Part shown: positions 15,766 to 24,535 of the stretch, piece by piece
Layout of the letters: each line of letters begins with the position of its first letter
Numbering within the stretch: the first letter of the stretch is position 1
DNA from: an uncultured Patescibacteria group bacterium
GTDB lineage: Bacteria > Patescibacteriota > Minisyncoccia > Phycocordibacterales > UBA12088
DNA length: 44,785 nt
Direction of reading: 5' to 3'
Assembly: GCA_947259245.1 (NCBI GenBank)
Contig: CAMYLP010000002.1
Coordinates: 13,626-58,410, forward strand
Notes under the pieces: model-generated
What the model was told of the DNA's origin: nothing
Seen by the model: the letters and a program-made list of their open reading frames with translations, nothing else
The model's database searches: none
Translations under genes and position numbers: made by a program

Positions 15766-16722
15766 ATGTCTCTCTCTACGACAGTAGCAATGGTAGGCGT
15801 ACCTCTATATGTGCTTGGTTCGCTCGTTTCTGGATACCTCGCGATATTGCTCGAACAGCAGGATGAGCCAACTGAAATACGCCTGACCTTCGTCGGCGAC
15901 ATGATGTTCGATCGATACGTCCGTGAGCAAGCAACACAGCACGGTTACGACAGCATCTTAGCCGACATGGCACCTTCACTGAAACAAAGTATAGCGATTA
16001 TTGGTAATCTCGAAGGCCCCATCACTACGTTCACACCGGTTGCAGACTATCGTGATCAGGGACCAGATCACTACAAGTTTACCTTTGCCACACGTACCGC
16101 GACCGAGCTTGCGTCTGCAGGTTTCGGTGCTGTTTCTCTTTCAAACAATCATATACAGAACTTCGGTACCGATGGCATAACTCAGACGAAGGAGTGGCTT
16201 ACAGCGGAGGGCGTCGGATACTTTGGCGGACCTGCAGACTCGTACCGTCCTTGGCGCCTCTCAACTGGGGGGCTTGATATTGCCGTGTACGCCTATGACA
16301 TGTGGTATGCACATGACGTACGTGAACTTGCTGTGCAAGTTTCGCAGGAGGAGAGTGCCTTTGTTATCGTATACGCGCACTGGGGCGAGGAGTACGATTC
16401 GACGCCGAACGCAGCCGAGAGGGAGATCGCACATGCACTCATCGACGTCGGTGCTGACCTTATTGTTGGAAGTCATCCGCATGTTGTGCAACACAAAGAG
16501 ATCTACAAAGACCGTCTGATCTACTATTCGCTTGGCAACTTTGTCTTCGACCAATACTTTAGTCCTGCGGTACGTTGCGGTGCGGTTATACATGTGGTGT
16601 TACGTGATGACCAAACGTACACAGTAGAAGAAACGTTTGCAGAGCTTGCTTCTGACGGTACAACAGAGCCATCTGACTGTATGAAAGAGGTCACGTTACA
16701 GAATATCGAGCCGGTACAGTAA
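15766..16722 (+). CDS. CapA-family metallophosphatase-like protein, membrane-anchored
   Basis: 318 residues. One N-terminal membrane segment (about 8-29) is followed by a CapA (PGA_cap) domain with the metal-binding motifs of the calcineurin-like fold. These are FVGDMMFDR, GNLEGPIT, LSNNHIQNFG, YAHWGEEY, GSHPHVVQ and YSLGNFVFDQ. In Bacillus, CapA takes part in poly-gamma-glutamate capsule export; most bacterial homologues act on unknown envelope substrates. No capB or capC lies nearby, so a capsule role is not supported here. It faces outward if the anchor is N-in. Confidence 0.9.
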   Translation: MSLSTTVAMVGVPLYVLGSLVSGYLAILLEQQDEPTEIRLTFVGDMMFDRYVREQATQHGYDSILADMAPSLKQSIAIIGNLEGPITTFTPVADYRDQGPDHYKFTFATRTATELASAGFGAVSLSNNHIQNFGTDGITQTKEWLTAEGVGYFGGPADSYRPWRLSTGGLDIAVYAYDMWYAHDVRELAVQVSQEESAFVIVYAHWGEEYDSTPNAAEREIAHALIDVGADLIVGSHPHVVQHKEIYKDRLIYYSLGNFVFDQYFSPAVRCGAVIHVVLRDDQTYTVEETFAELASDGTTEPSDCMKEVTLQNIEPVQ

Positions 16723-16799
16723 GACACTGTCACACGAGCTTTTTCTGAACGGCTTGCAGTGTGGTAGAGTGTGTGTTACTTATATTGCCTATATATTGT

Positions 16800-18995
16800 A
16801 TGAGCACACTTGTTATCGTTGAAAGCCCTGCAAAGGCAAAAACCATAGAGAAGTACCTCGGGACCGGCTATACCGTTAAGGCGTCTGTTGGTCACGTGCG
16901 TGACCTACCCAAGTCCAACAAAAACGCCATCGACATCGATAGCGGTTTTGTACCGCACTACGAGGTGGTGAAGAACAAGGAGAAGGTCATCTCGGAGTTG
17001 CGTGCTGCCGTCAAGGAGGCAGACGAGGTCATACTTGCGACTGACCCGGATCGTGAGGGTGAGGCGATTGCGTGGCACCTCTACGAGGCGCTCAAGCTGC
17101 CAAAGACCAAAACCAAGAGAATCGCATTCAATGAGATAACAAAGCAAGCTGTACGGGAAGCACTCGAGCATCCCCGCCCGATAGACCAAGACCTTCGCAG
17201 GGCACAGGAGGCACGACGAGTGCTAGACCGCCTTGTGGGTTACGACCTCTCCGGCCTTATCTGGAAGAAGGTACGCTATGGCTTGTCAGCCGGACGTGTC
17301 CAGTCCCCTGCACTTAGAATAATCATGGAGCGCGAGCGAGAAGTACGTTCGTTTATACCAGAAGACTATTGGGTCATTACGGCGGATCTCGCACCACGGA
17401 AGGAGGCGGTCACATTTACCTGTACGGAAGAACCACGCAGCGAGAAAGAAGCGGAGCGTATTGTTGAGATCGGAAGGAAACAGCATTGGAAGGTTGTGTC
17501 GGTGAAGGAGTCGGAACAAAAGCGAAGTCCGTACCAGCCATTCACCACGAGTACCCTGCAACAGACCGCAAGCACGCGCCTTGGCTACAGTCCGGCACGT
17601 ACGATGGCTCTCGCGCAGAAGCTCTACGAAAAGGGATTTATCACATACATGCGTACAGACAGCCCGACACTTTCCAAAGCTGCACTCGGAGCGCTCGCTA
17701 AAACGGTGGAGCAACAGTACGGCAAAGAGTATGTCGATGTAAAGAATTTTAAAAGCCGCAGCAAGAACGCACAGGAAGCCCACGAAGCTATCCGTCCCAG
17801 CAACCCCACCAAAGAGATGGCCGGTCACACGGACGAGCAGAAGCGCCTCTACAAGCTTATATGGACACGTGCAGTGGCAAGCCAGATGCAACCAGCAAGG
17901 GTAATGAAGACAAAGGTAAGCGCAAATGTGGCAAGCGCCGACATACCGGACTTCGCAGTCAACGGCAGTCGTGTCATGGAACTCGGCTGGCTCAAGGCAG
18001 ATCCGGCAGCACGCGGTGAGGACGTGGAGCTCCCTGCTCTTCACGAGGGTGACACGCTCGCGCTGCGCGACATACAGTCTGAAGCAAAACAGACCACACC
18101 ACCAAACCGCTACAGTGAAGCCGGGCTTGTGAAAGAGCTTGAGAAACGTGGCATTGGACGACCGTCGACGTACGCGAGCATCATGAAGAACCTCGCCGAC
18201 CGCGGGTACGTCGAAAAACAGGGCAAGACGCTGATACCGACGGATACAGGCGATGTAGTCTCCACCTTCCTCGAGCAGAACTTTGCAGACTACATCAGTG
18301 ATAACTTCACAGCCGAGATGGAGGACCAACTCGATGACATCGCTGATGGGGAGCTTGAGTACGAGAAGACGTTGACTACATTTTATGGCGCGTTCAGTAA
18401 AGAGCTCAAATCAAAAGAAGATATTCCAAAGCTCACGAACCTCGGCCCTGCTCCCGACGAGTTCAAGTGCCCGCTCTGTGAAGCCGCGATGGAGTTTAAG
18501 CTTGGTCGTGGCGGCAAATTCATGAGCTGTACCCAGTATCCAGACTGTACCGGCGCGCGTACGGAGGCAGGCAATGTTGTGGAGCCAGACAAACCACTCG
18601 GCAACTACCCAGAGACGGGCGAACCGATCTTTGTGCTCGAAGGACGCTTCGGACCATATGTACAGGTAGGAGACCCAAAGAATGCAAAAGAGAAAGGAAA
18701 GAAAAAGGTGAAACCAAAGCGCGCGAGTTTACCGAGAGGTGTCAATCCGAACGAGGTCACGTACGATGACGCATTGAAGTACCTTTCAATACCACGCGTT
18801 CTCGGCAACCATCCAAAAACCAATGAGCCCATTACGGCGAGTGTTGGCCGTTTTGGACCGTACGTTGTCCACGAGGACGACTTCCGCTCACTGAAGACCG
18901 ATGACGTCTATTCGATAGAGCTCCCACGCGCGCTTGAAATATTCGCAGAGCCAAAGAAAAAAAGCCGTCGAGCTGTTAAAAAGAAAGAGAAGTAG
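16800..18995 (+). CDS. topA: DNA topoisomerase I
   Basis: 731 residues, type IA enzyme that relaxes negative supercoils. It has an N-terminal Toprim domain (VIVESPAKAKTIEKYLG, then ATDPDREGEAIAWH) and the active-site tyrosine Y283 in FITYMRTDSP. There is one four-cysteine zinc finger (C557, C560, C577, C583). Two C-terminal repeats follow, with the shared pattern N-x-P-x-T-x-EPI ... GRFGPYV, then a Lys-rich tail. The start is placed at MSTLVIVES because the Toprim strand begins there. A TGG-TAGAGT extended -10 at 16762-16770 would give a 29-nt leader without a Shine-Dalgarno sequence. Confidence 0.97.
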   Translation: MSTLVIVESPAKAKTIEKYLGTGYTVKASVGHVRDLPKSNKNAIDIDSGFVPHYEVVKNKEKVISELRAAVKEADEVILATDPDREGEAIAWHLYEALKLPKTKTKRIAFNEITKQAVREALEHPRPIDQDLRRAQEARRVLDRLVGYDLSGLIWKKVRYGLSAGRVQSPALRIIMEREREVRSFIPEDYWVITADLAPRKEAVTFTCTEEPRSEKEAERIVEIGRKQHWKVVSVKESEQKRSPYQPFTTSTLQQTASTRLGYSPARTMALAQKLYEKGFITYMRTDSPTLSKAALGALAKTVEQQYGKEYVDVKNFKSRSKNAQEAHEAIRPSNPTKEMAGHTDEQKRLYKLIWTRAVASQMQPARVMKTKVSANVASADIPDFAVNGSRVMELGWLKADPAARGEDVELPALHEGDTLALRDIQSEAKQTTPPNRYSEAGLVKELEKRGIGRPSTYASIMKNLADRGYVEKQGKTLIPTDTGDVVSTFLEQNFADYISDNFTAEMEDQLDDIADGELEYEKTLTTFYGAFSKELKSKEDIPKLTNLGPAPDEFKCPLCEAAMEFKLGRGGKFMSCTQYPDCTGARTEAGNVVEPDKPLGNYPETGEPIFVLEGRFGPYVQVGDPKNAKEKGKKKVKPKRASLPRGVNPNEVTYDDALKYLSIPRVLGNHPKTNEPITASVGRFGPYVVHEDDFRSLKTDDVYSIELPRALEIFAEPKKKSRRAVKKKEK

Positions 18996-19008
18996 TCCAT
19001 CGACCTGG

Positions 19009-19038
19009 TTGACGATGTGCGCCCTTAGGGTGTACTGT
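19009..19038 (+). promoter_or_regulatory. Promoter of glgC, nested in an inverted repeat
   Basis: TTGACG (19009-19014), an 18-bp spacer and TACTGT (19033-19038). The promoter sits between two 10-base arms, GTCCATCGAC (18995-19004) and GTCGACGGAC (19040-19049). These pair with one mismatch, so the arms could be an operator or part of the topA 3' hairpin. Confidence 0.5.
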
Positions 19039-19076
19039 AGTCGACGGACCACACTTTCACATGGAGGAATACCAGA

Positions 19077-20369
19077 ATGGAAAAACCGATCATGACGAAC
19101 GTCGGTACGTTTGCACTTGCAGGAGGTGGCGGCACACGTTTGTATCCGTTAACGGACAAGCGTGCAAAGCCAGCAGTACCCTTCGGTGGCAAATGGATCA
19201 TAGGCGATTTTGTCTGTAGATGTCTCTACTATAGTGGACTACGTGAAGTAGGAGTGCTTACTCAAGCGGAAGGCGCGCCACTCTGGCGTCACATTCGCAA
19301 TGCCTGGCCTGAATGGCCCGGCGGCACGGGAGATTACTTTGACGTGCTCTCACCAAGAGGCATAGACGGACACTATCGTTACACGGGCACTGCTGACGCA
19401 GTGTATCAGAACCTTGACTTTGTGGCAGGTAAGGAACACGTTCTCGTTGTTGCGGGTGACCATCTTTACATGGCCGACTTCAGCAGGTTCCTGCAGTTTC
19501 ATGAGGAACGCAATGCTGATGTTTCCATCATGGCGGTCACCACATCGCTTGCGGAGGCACGCGGGCTTGGCGTCTTGGGCGTTAACGGTAAATGCGAGAT
19601 CATAAAGTTTGTTGAGAAGCCAGAGAATCCTGATCCCATACCCCACGACTCTGACCATTCCTACTGTTCGATGGGTGTATACGTGTTCAAACGGGAGGTC
19701 CTCGAACGATACCTTGAGGACGACTCCTCGGACAGGCGATCGGGGCACGATTTTGGATACAATGTCATTCCAAAGATGGTTAACGACGGGCTGCGGGTTG
19801 TTGCGTTTCCATTCTCTGATCATCCAGCACCCGGACAGCGCAAAGCGGTCTGGCGTGACATCGGTACCATAGACGCGTACTGGGAAGAGCATCAGAATTT
19901 TAACAGCAACTACCCAGAGCTGAATCTTCTCAGCATGCAGTGGCAGATGAGAACCATTTCCGACCAGACACCGCCATTTAAGGAGGGCGGCCCCAATGAC
20001 GCAGAGTCCGGGCGACCGGCAGACAACATCACGTCAAACAATCATTGGTCTGGTGGTGATGTGTGTACAGGGTCGACTGTTCGCTACACGACGTCTGGTA
20101 GATACGTCAGTATCTCGTACTCTACCGTCCAGCGCTGCATTCTCCTAGGAAGAACGATTGTCGAACCAGACTGCGTACTCAACAAGGTGATCGTCGATGA
20201 TCCTCGCGATAAGCCAAACAACGTCCGACATGTTATACCAGCAGATACGAAGATCGGAGAAGATCACGATGAAGATCGGGCACGAGGATTCCACGTTACC
20301 GATTCAGGAATCGTGGTTGTACCGCACACTTGGTTTGCAGAGCATGAGTATAAAGTTGAAGTAGATTAG
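19077..20369 (+). CDS. glgC: Glucose-1-phosphate adenylyltransferase
   Basis: 430 residues, normal length. It makes ADP-glucose from glucose-1-phosphate and ATP, the first committed step of glycogen synthesis. The nucleotidyltransferase signature is ALAGGGGTRLYPLT with RAKPAVPFGGK. Further conserved parts are VVAGDHLYMAD, EKPENP, YCSMGVYVF and a C-terminal left-handed beta-helix (GSTVRYTTSGRYVSISYSTVQRCILLG). A GGAGG Shine-Dalgarno sequence precedes the start, although a second ATG five codons in is possible. No glgA or glgB is present here, so the product could also feed another ADP-sugar route. A strong terminator follows. Confidence 0.95.
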   Translation: MEKPIMTNVGTFALAGGGGTRLYPLTDKRAKPAVPFGGKWIIGDFVCRCLYYSGLREVGVLTQAEGAPLWRHIRNAWPEWPGGTGDYFDVLSPRGIDGHYRYTGTADAVYQNLDFVAGKEHVLVVAGDHLYMADFSRFLQFHEERNADVSIMAVTTSLAEARGLGVLGVNGKCEIIKFVEKPENPDPIPHDSDHSYCSMGVYVFKREVLERYLEDDSSDRRSGHDFGYNVIPKMVNDGLRVVAFPFSDHPAPGQRKAVWRDIGTIDAYWEEHQNFNSNYPELNLLSMQWQMRTISDQTPPFKEGGPNDAESGRPADNITSNNHWSGGDVCTGSTVRYTTSGRYVSISYSTVQRCILLGRTIVEPDCVLNKVIVDDPRDKPNNVRHVIPADTKIGEDHDEDRARGFHVTDSGIVVVPHTWFAEHEYKVEVD

Positions 20370-20379
20370 TACTATGCAC

Positions 20380-20402
20380 AACCCCGGCCATTGGCCGGGG
20401 TT
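20380..20402. terminator. Strong hairpin terminator between glgC and lysS
   Basis: A perfect 10-bp stem, AACCCCGGCC / GGCCGGGGTT, with a 3-base loop. It is followed on the plus strand by ATTTGTATGTTTG. It lies 10 nt after glgC and could also act on the convergent lysS transcript. Confidence 0.8.
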
Positions 20403-20478
20403 ATTTGTATGTTTGTAGTAGTACTATGACGTTGGTCGTACCACAAGCGTACGTCCACTCGAATACTTCCTGTGGTCG

Positions 20479-21963
20479 TTACGATTTGGGCCGCATGAGC
20501 GGGAAGAGTTGTCCTTCACGCACCGGGACATCTTCCAGGAAGCTGTACAAACGTTCAGATACACCGAAGCCAAATGTTGGTGGCATGCCGTACTCAAGTG
20601 CCTCCACAAAGTTTGCATCGGCAAACTGCGCTTCGTCGTCGCCTGCCTTACGAAGCTCTTCCTGCCGTGCGAATCGCTCTGCCTGATCGATAGGATCGTT
20701 GAGTTCCGAAAATCCCTTTCCCACTTCACTACCGGCAAGTATGATTTGGAACCTATCAACAACAGTTTCATCCGTCTCGCTGCGTTTTGCCAGTGGCTCA
20801 AGGTACACAGGTACGTTCACGAGATACCCAGGACCTGAAAGCGCCGCACGACAGGCTTTCCAAAGCATGTCGACTGCCCTTTCGCGATTCATCGGCTTAC
20901 CCGCACCGGGCTGTATGCCAGCTTTCTCAAGCGCGGCAATCGCTTCCTCCTCTACGACGGTCCTTGGGTCGAATCCATAGCTGTCTTGGATGATCTGTGA
21001 AAAGTCATAATCCTCCCACTCTGCACTAAGATCTATCTTATGGTCTCGAATGATAAATTCCGTCCTGCCAAAGGTTTCCTGTGCCAGGTGTATATACAGT
21101 TCACGCACCAGTTTTTTACCTTTTTCATAGTCGCTGTACGCCTCGTAAAACTCAAGCTGCGTGTAGTCTTGCAGGTGTTCACTACTCATACCCTCGTTGC
21201 GAAAGATGCGTCCGATCTCAAACGTTTTGGGTAGTCCTGCTACCATAAGTTTCTTTTGCCAAAGCTCACCTGCAGAAATTCGTAAATGTACCTCCATGTC
21301 CAGAGCATTGTGGTGTGTGGTAAACGGTCGTGCTTCAGCACCGCCGGGTGCAGTCTCCAGTACCGGGGTTTCAACCTCTAGAAAGTTGCGTGACAACAGG
21401 AACCCTCGTGCGGCACTCCAAAACTTTGAGCGTCTTCGCACACGCTCTGCTAGTTCCGTATCCAATAGAATATCCAGGTACCTCTTGCGATATCGCTCAT
21501 CTTCATCTTTGATACCAAAATGTTGTGTGGGCACCGGTAGCAGACTTTTTGCGAGCATTCGCCAGACATCAGCCAATAGTGAGGGCTCCCCACGTTTGGT
21601 GGTCATGAGCGTTCCGGATAGTTCCAGTATATCTCCTCGGTCGACGGTATCCGCAAAGAGGTCAAAGGTCTCCTCCCCCACCTCATCTCGCTTGAGGTAT
21701 CCCTGTAGCGTTGAGGTACCATCGAAGATGTCCACGAACATGGCGCCTCCATGCCTTCGTATGCTCATAACACGGCCGGCAACCGTAATCTTTTCCTCGG
21801 ATTGTTGCAGGGCTTCAAAACGTTCGCGCACTACACTGAGCTCGTGCGTTCGCTTGCTCTCGCTCGGATAGAGCTTATACCCGCGCTGTTGGAGAAGCGC
21901 ACCTTTTTCAATACGCTCAGCGCGCAACTCTTCAAGTGTTTCTGTGCGCTCCTCGTCAGTCAT
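20479..21963 (-). CDS. lysS: Lysyl-tRNA synthetase, class II
   Basis: 494 residues. It charges tRNA-Lys. An N-terminal OB-fold anticodon-binding domain (KITVAGRVMSIRRHGGAMFVDIFDGT) is followed by the class II core. Motif 2 is FRNEGMSSEHLQDYTQLEFYEAY. Motif 3 reads GFGVSERLYSFL rather than the usual GLGIGIDRL form, but the key Arg is kept. The C-terminus ends with FPLMRP, as usual for the family. The start is 5 nt after the greA stop with GGAG upstream, so the two are one operon. Confidence 0.97.
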   Translation of the reverse strand: MTDEERTETLEELRAERIEKGALLQQRGYKLYPSESKRTHELSVVRERFEALQQSEEKITVAGRVMSIRRHGGAMFVDIFDGTSTLQGYLKRDEVGEETFDLFADTVDRGDILELSGTLMTTKRGEPSLLADVWRMLAKSLLPVPTQHFGIKDEDERYRKRYLDILLDTELAERVRRRSKFWSAARGFLLSRNFLEVETPVLETAPGGAEARPFTTHHNALDMEVHLRISAGELWQKKLMVAGLPKTFEIGRIFRNEGMSSEHLQDYTQLEFYEAYSDYEKGKKLVRELYIHLAQETFGRTEFIIRDHKIDLSAEWEDYDFSQIIQDSYGFDPRTVVEEEAIAALEKAGIQPGAGKPMNRERAVDMLWKACRAALSGPGYLVNVPVYLEPLAKRSETDETVVDRFQIILAGSEVGKGFSELNDPIDQAERFARQEELRKAGDDEAQFADANFVEALEYGMPPTFGFGVSERLYSFLEDVPVREGQLFPLMRPKS

Positions 21964-21968
21964 GGACG

Positions 21969-22436
21969 TTACTCCACCGAGACAATCGTATACTTCTGAC
22001 GACCGCTTGGCGTTTCAAAGGTAAACTCTTCACCTTTTTTCTTTCCCATCATCGCCTCGCCAAGCGGGGATAGGTGCGAGAGTTTCCGCTCGAGCATGTC
22101 CGTTTCTTCAGAACCAACGATGCTGTATTCATGTGTTTCCTTCTCACCCTTCTTTGAGATGGCAACTTTTGACCCAAGGGTCACTGCATCGCTCTTCTTA
22201 TGTTTTAGGATCTGCGCCGTCGCAAGTATGCCTTCCAAATGACGTATACGTTCCTCAGTTGCTGCCTGTAGTTCACGTGCTTCAGCATACTCAGCGTTTT
22301 CAGAAAGGTCACCGAGTGAACGCGCATACTCCAAACTTTCAGCTATTTCCTTTCGACGAGTCGTCGTAAGGTACTGAAGCTCCTGTTTGAGTTCATCGTA
22401 TTTTTCTTGTGTTAGATATTGGGTTTCGTCGTTCAT
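21969..22436 (-). CDS. greA: Transcription elongation factor GreA
   Basis: 155 residues. It rescues backtracked RNA polymerase by stimulating transcript cleavage. The N-terminal coiled coil carries the acidic tip motif GDLSENAEYAEARE with the catalytic Asp and Glu. The C-terminal FKBP-like domain holds the conserved EEFTFETPSGRQKYTIVSVE ending. It is the first gene of the greA-lysS operon, with an extended -10 about 40 nt upstream. The leader contains the sequence TTGACACGATTGC directly before the ATG, without a Shine-Dalgarno sequence. Confidence 0.97.
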   Translation of the reverse strand: MNDETQYLTQEKYDELKQELQYLTTTRRKEIAESLEYARSLGDLSENAEYAEARELQAATEERIRHLEGILATAQILKHKKSDAVTLGSKVAISKKGEKETHEYSIVGSEETDMLERKLSHLSPLGEAMMGKKKGEEFTFETPSGRQKYTIVSVE

Positions 22437-22476
22437 GCAATCGTGTCAACGGACGGTTAAATATGTGGTCTAGGCG

Positions 22477-22485
22477 AGTATACCA
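22477..22485 (-). promoter_or_regulatory. Extended -10 promoter of greA-lysS
   Basis: Minus-strand TGG-TATACT lies 40 nt before the ATG at 22436. It is the same nonamer as at 10544 and 39812. Confidence 0.45.
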
Positions 22486-22529
22486 CGGGTAAGTATGAAA
22501 ACAAACACGCCGCATCCTACATGCAAACA

Positions 22530-24230
22530 CTACTCGTCGGTCGTGAGTCCAAGATATTGGGGCGTATGTTCGTGCATCCAGTCAAGAAATTGACGCATGA
22601 CGTAGGTGCCCCCAATAAGGTTCTTTCGCGGCCCATGCTCCATCATGACGACGAAGGCGTATCGTGGCTCCTCGTACGGGAAAAAGCCCATGGTCCAGGA
22701 ATGTACGTGATCTTTGCTCACTCCAACCTCAGCTGTTCCCGTCTTTGCTGCAATGGCAACATACGGCACATTCAGACCTTGCGAGGTGCCGTCCAGTACA
22801 GCTTGGCGCATACCCTCTCGTACCACCTGAAGATGCGTGTCTGGAATGTCGATCGGTCGAGCACCATACTGTGTAATATCGGTTTCGAGACGTGGGGTGA
22901 GCAGCAGACCGTTATTTGCAATCGCAGCGACCGCACGGACGACCTGTATGGGCGTCACCTGAAATCCGTACTGACCTATGGCAGTATTGTATGTGTCGCC
23001 TATACGCCACTGCGCGTCATCAGGGAACGACTCCTCCTTCCATGCAGGTGATGGTATGGTGCCATGGCGTTCTCCCGCTAACGCTATGTTGGTGGGCATA
23101 CCGAAACCAAACAAGCGCATGTACCGTTCAATTCTTTCAATTCCAAGTCCCTCTTGATCATTGAAACCTCCTCCGATGTAGTAAAAGTACACATTTGACG
23201 ATACAGCAAGCGCTCGACGCATATCCACCACACCGTGAGCCCTCCAATCCGTAAACGTTGAATACTGACCCGGTATGTACGGATTTGCCAGACGAAGTGC
23301 GCCTGTTGATATAAAACTTGTCTCTGGACGCACTATGCCCTCGTTTAATGCGGCTGCTGCTAGGTAGGGTTTGACTATGGAACCGGGGGTGTACTGGCCT
23401 GCAACCGTACGATTGAGAAATGGTGTACGAGCATCCGTAGTGTAGAGAGCGATACGATCAACGTCACCCGCCACCATGTCGTCAGAGATAAATTCGGGAT
23501 AGCTTGTGAGCGCGAGGATCTCTCCTGACTTCACGTCCATGAGAATAGCCGCGCCTCCACGGAAGGGTATCTCGTCGGCCAACTGTGCAATGAAGTTATT
23601 GAGCGACTGTTGTAGTCGCGAATCGATCGACAAGCGCACGTGCTTACCCGGAACCGGTTCTTCCACCACGCCCTCGCTCACTATCTGCATACGTGCGTCA
23701 GTCTCAACAATCTTTGAACCGTTCTTACCTCGCAAGCGTTCATCGTACACAAGCTCTACGCCCGACACACCCTCCACACCTTCACGATATAAGACACCAC
23801 TGGCGTCTCTCGCGGGCATACGGACATATCCAAGCGCATGACCCACGCCCGTCGTAGTTGCGTAGGCGCGATCATCATACTCTTCGATGACGCCATCCTC
23901 AAGATGAGGGACGTTCCACGCAAGCGGTACGTCATTTCGATCGTAGATGATGCCACGCTCCGCAAAAAGTAGTGAGTGCCCCAGACGGTTATTTTCAGAG
24001 AGCAGCGTATACTCTTCTCCCTGTACTGCCATCAGCTGTCCCGTTCGAACAAGTAAAAGAACGCTTACCAATAAAAGTATATATATGAGTGGTGCAAGAG
24101 AAGTGGGACCAATGGGTCTGTTGAGTCGGCCCTCCAACCGTCGAGGATCGTACAACGGTAAATTGTGCGCATCGAGAAGTATCTCCTCAGGAGACATCAG
24201 AGTATCATCATTTTTTCTGTTTCGTGCCAT
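22530..24230 (-). CDS. mrdA: Penicillin-binding protein 2 (elongation transpeptidase)
   Basis: 566 residues, a class B PBP that cross-links peptidoglycan during cell elongation with MreBCD and RodA. One N-terminal membrane anchor (APLIYILLLVSVLLLVRTGQL) is followed by the dimerisation domain and the transpeptidase. Active-site motifs are S284-x-x-K (PGSIVK), S344-S-N and K496-T-G (KTGTAEVG). The start at MARNRKND lies 1 nt after the stop of the mreD-like gene, so a longer reading was rejected. It ends the proS-mreBCD-mrdA cluster. No rodA is seen in the window. Confidence 0.95.
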   Translation of the reverse strand: MARNRKNDDTLMSPEEILLDAHNLPLYDPRRLEGRLNRPIGPTSLAPLIYILLLVSVLLLVRTGQLMAVQGEEYTLLSENNRLGHSLLFAERGIIYDRNDVPLAWNVPHLEDGVIEEYDDRAYATTTGVGHALGYVRMPARDASGVLYREGVEGVSGVELVYDERLRGKNGSKIVETDARMQIVSEGVVEEPVPGKHVRLSIDSRLQQSLNNFIAQLADEIPFRGGAAILMDVKSGEILALTSYPEFISDDMVAGDVDRIALYTTDARTPFLNRTVAGQYTPGSIVKPYLAAAALNEGIVRPETSFISTGALRLANPYIPGQYSTFTDWRAHGVVDMRRALAVSSNVYFYYIGGGFNDQEGLGIERIERYMRLFGFGMPTNIALAGERHGTIPSPAWKEESFPDDAQWRIGDTYNTAIGQYGFQVTPIQVVRAVAAIANNGLLLTPRLETDITQYGARPIDIPDTHLQVVREGMRQAVLDGTSQGLNVPYVAIAAKTGTAEVGVSKDHVHSWTMGFFPYEEPRYAFVVMMEHGPRKNLIGGTYVMRQFLDWMHEHTPQYLGLTTDE

Positions 24231-24231
24231 A

Positions 24232-24534
24232 TCACATAAATGGTATGTAGCGGGTGATTCTGAAGAGGTACAGTGCCAGCGTGCTTGCACATAGTAGTAT
24301 GCTCGTACTCAAAAAATCTCCGACCGGCAGACCGGTGATAGGTGCAAGTACGCTATCGAGAATGACAGTTGCAACAAGCACCTCATACGCACGCACGGTA
24401 AACACAAGCAGCAGTGCAAGCACGACCGTTGGCCAAAACCAACCCATGAACGCCGAAAAAATCACCAGCACATCTCCTATGATACGTGCGAAGTACCATT
24501 GTAGTGGGATAGTGTTGTGCCCGAGCGTGTTCAT
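24232..24534 (-). CDS. MreD-like small membrane protein
   Basis: 100 residues starting MNTLGHNTIPLQWYFARIIGDVL, with three or four hydrophobic segments. It sits exactly where mreD is found in other bacteria, between mreC and the PBP2 gene, with 1-nt spacing on both sides. MreD is usually 160-170 residues, so this one is short. The segment TVILDSVLAPITGLPVGDFLSTSILL has the character of the conserved MreD region. The identity as MreD rests mainly on position and on being a membrane protein; weak sequence conservation is normal for this family. Confidence 0.7.
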   Translation of the reverse strand: MNTLGHNTIPLQWYFARIIGDVLVIFSAFMGWFWPTVVLALLLVFTVRAYEVLVATVILDSVLAPITGLPVGDFLSTSILLCASTLALYLFRITRYIPFM

Positions 24535-24535
24535 A

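Noticed and set aside
17286-18329. Minus-strand open frame of 347 codons inside topA
   Set aside because: It is opposite an unmistakable topA, is rich in Cys, His and Leu as antisense frames often are, and has no promoter or ribosome binding site.
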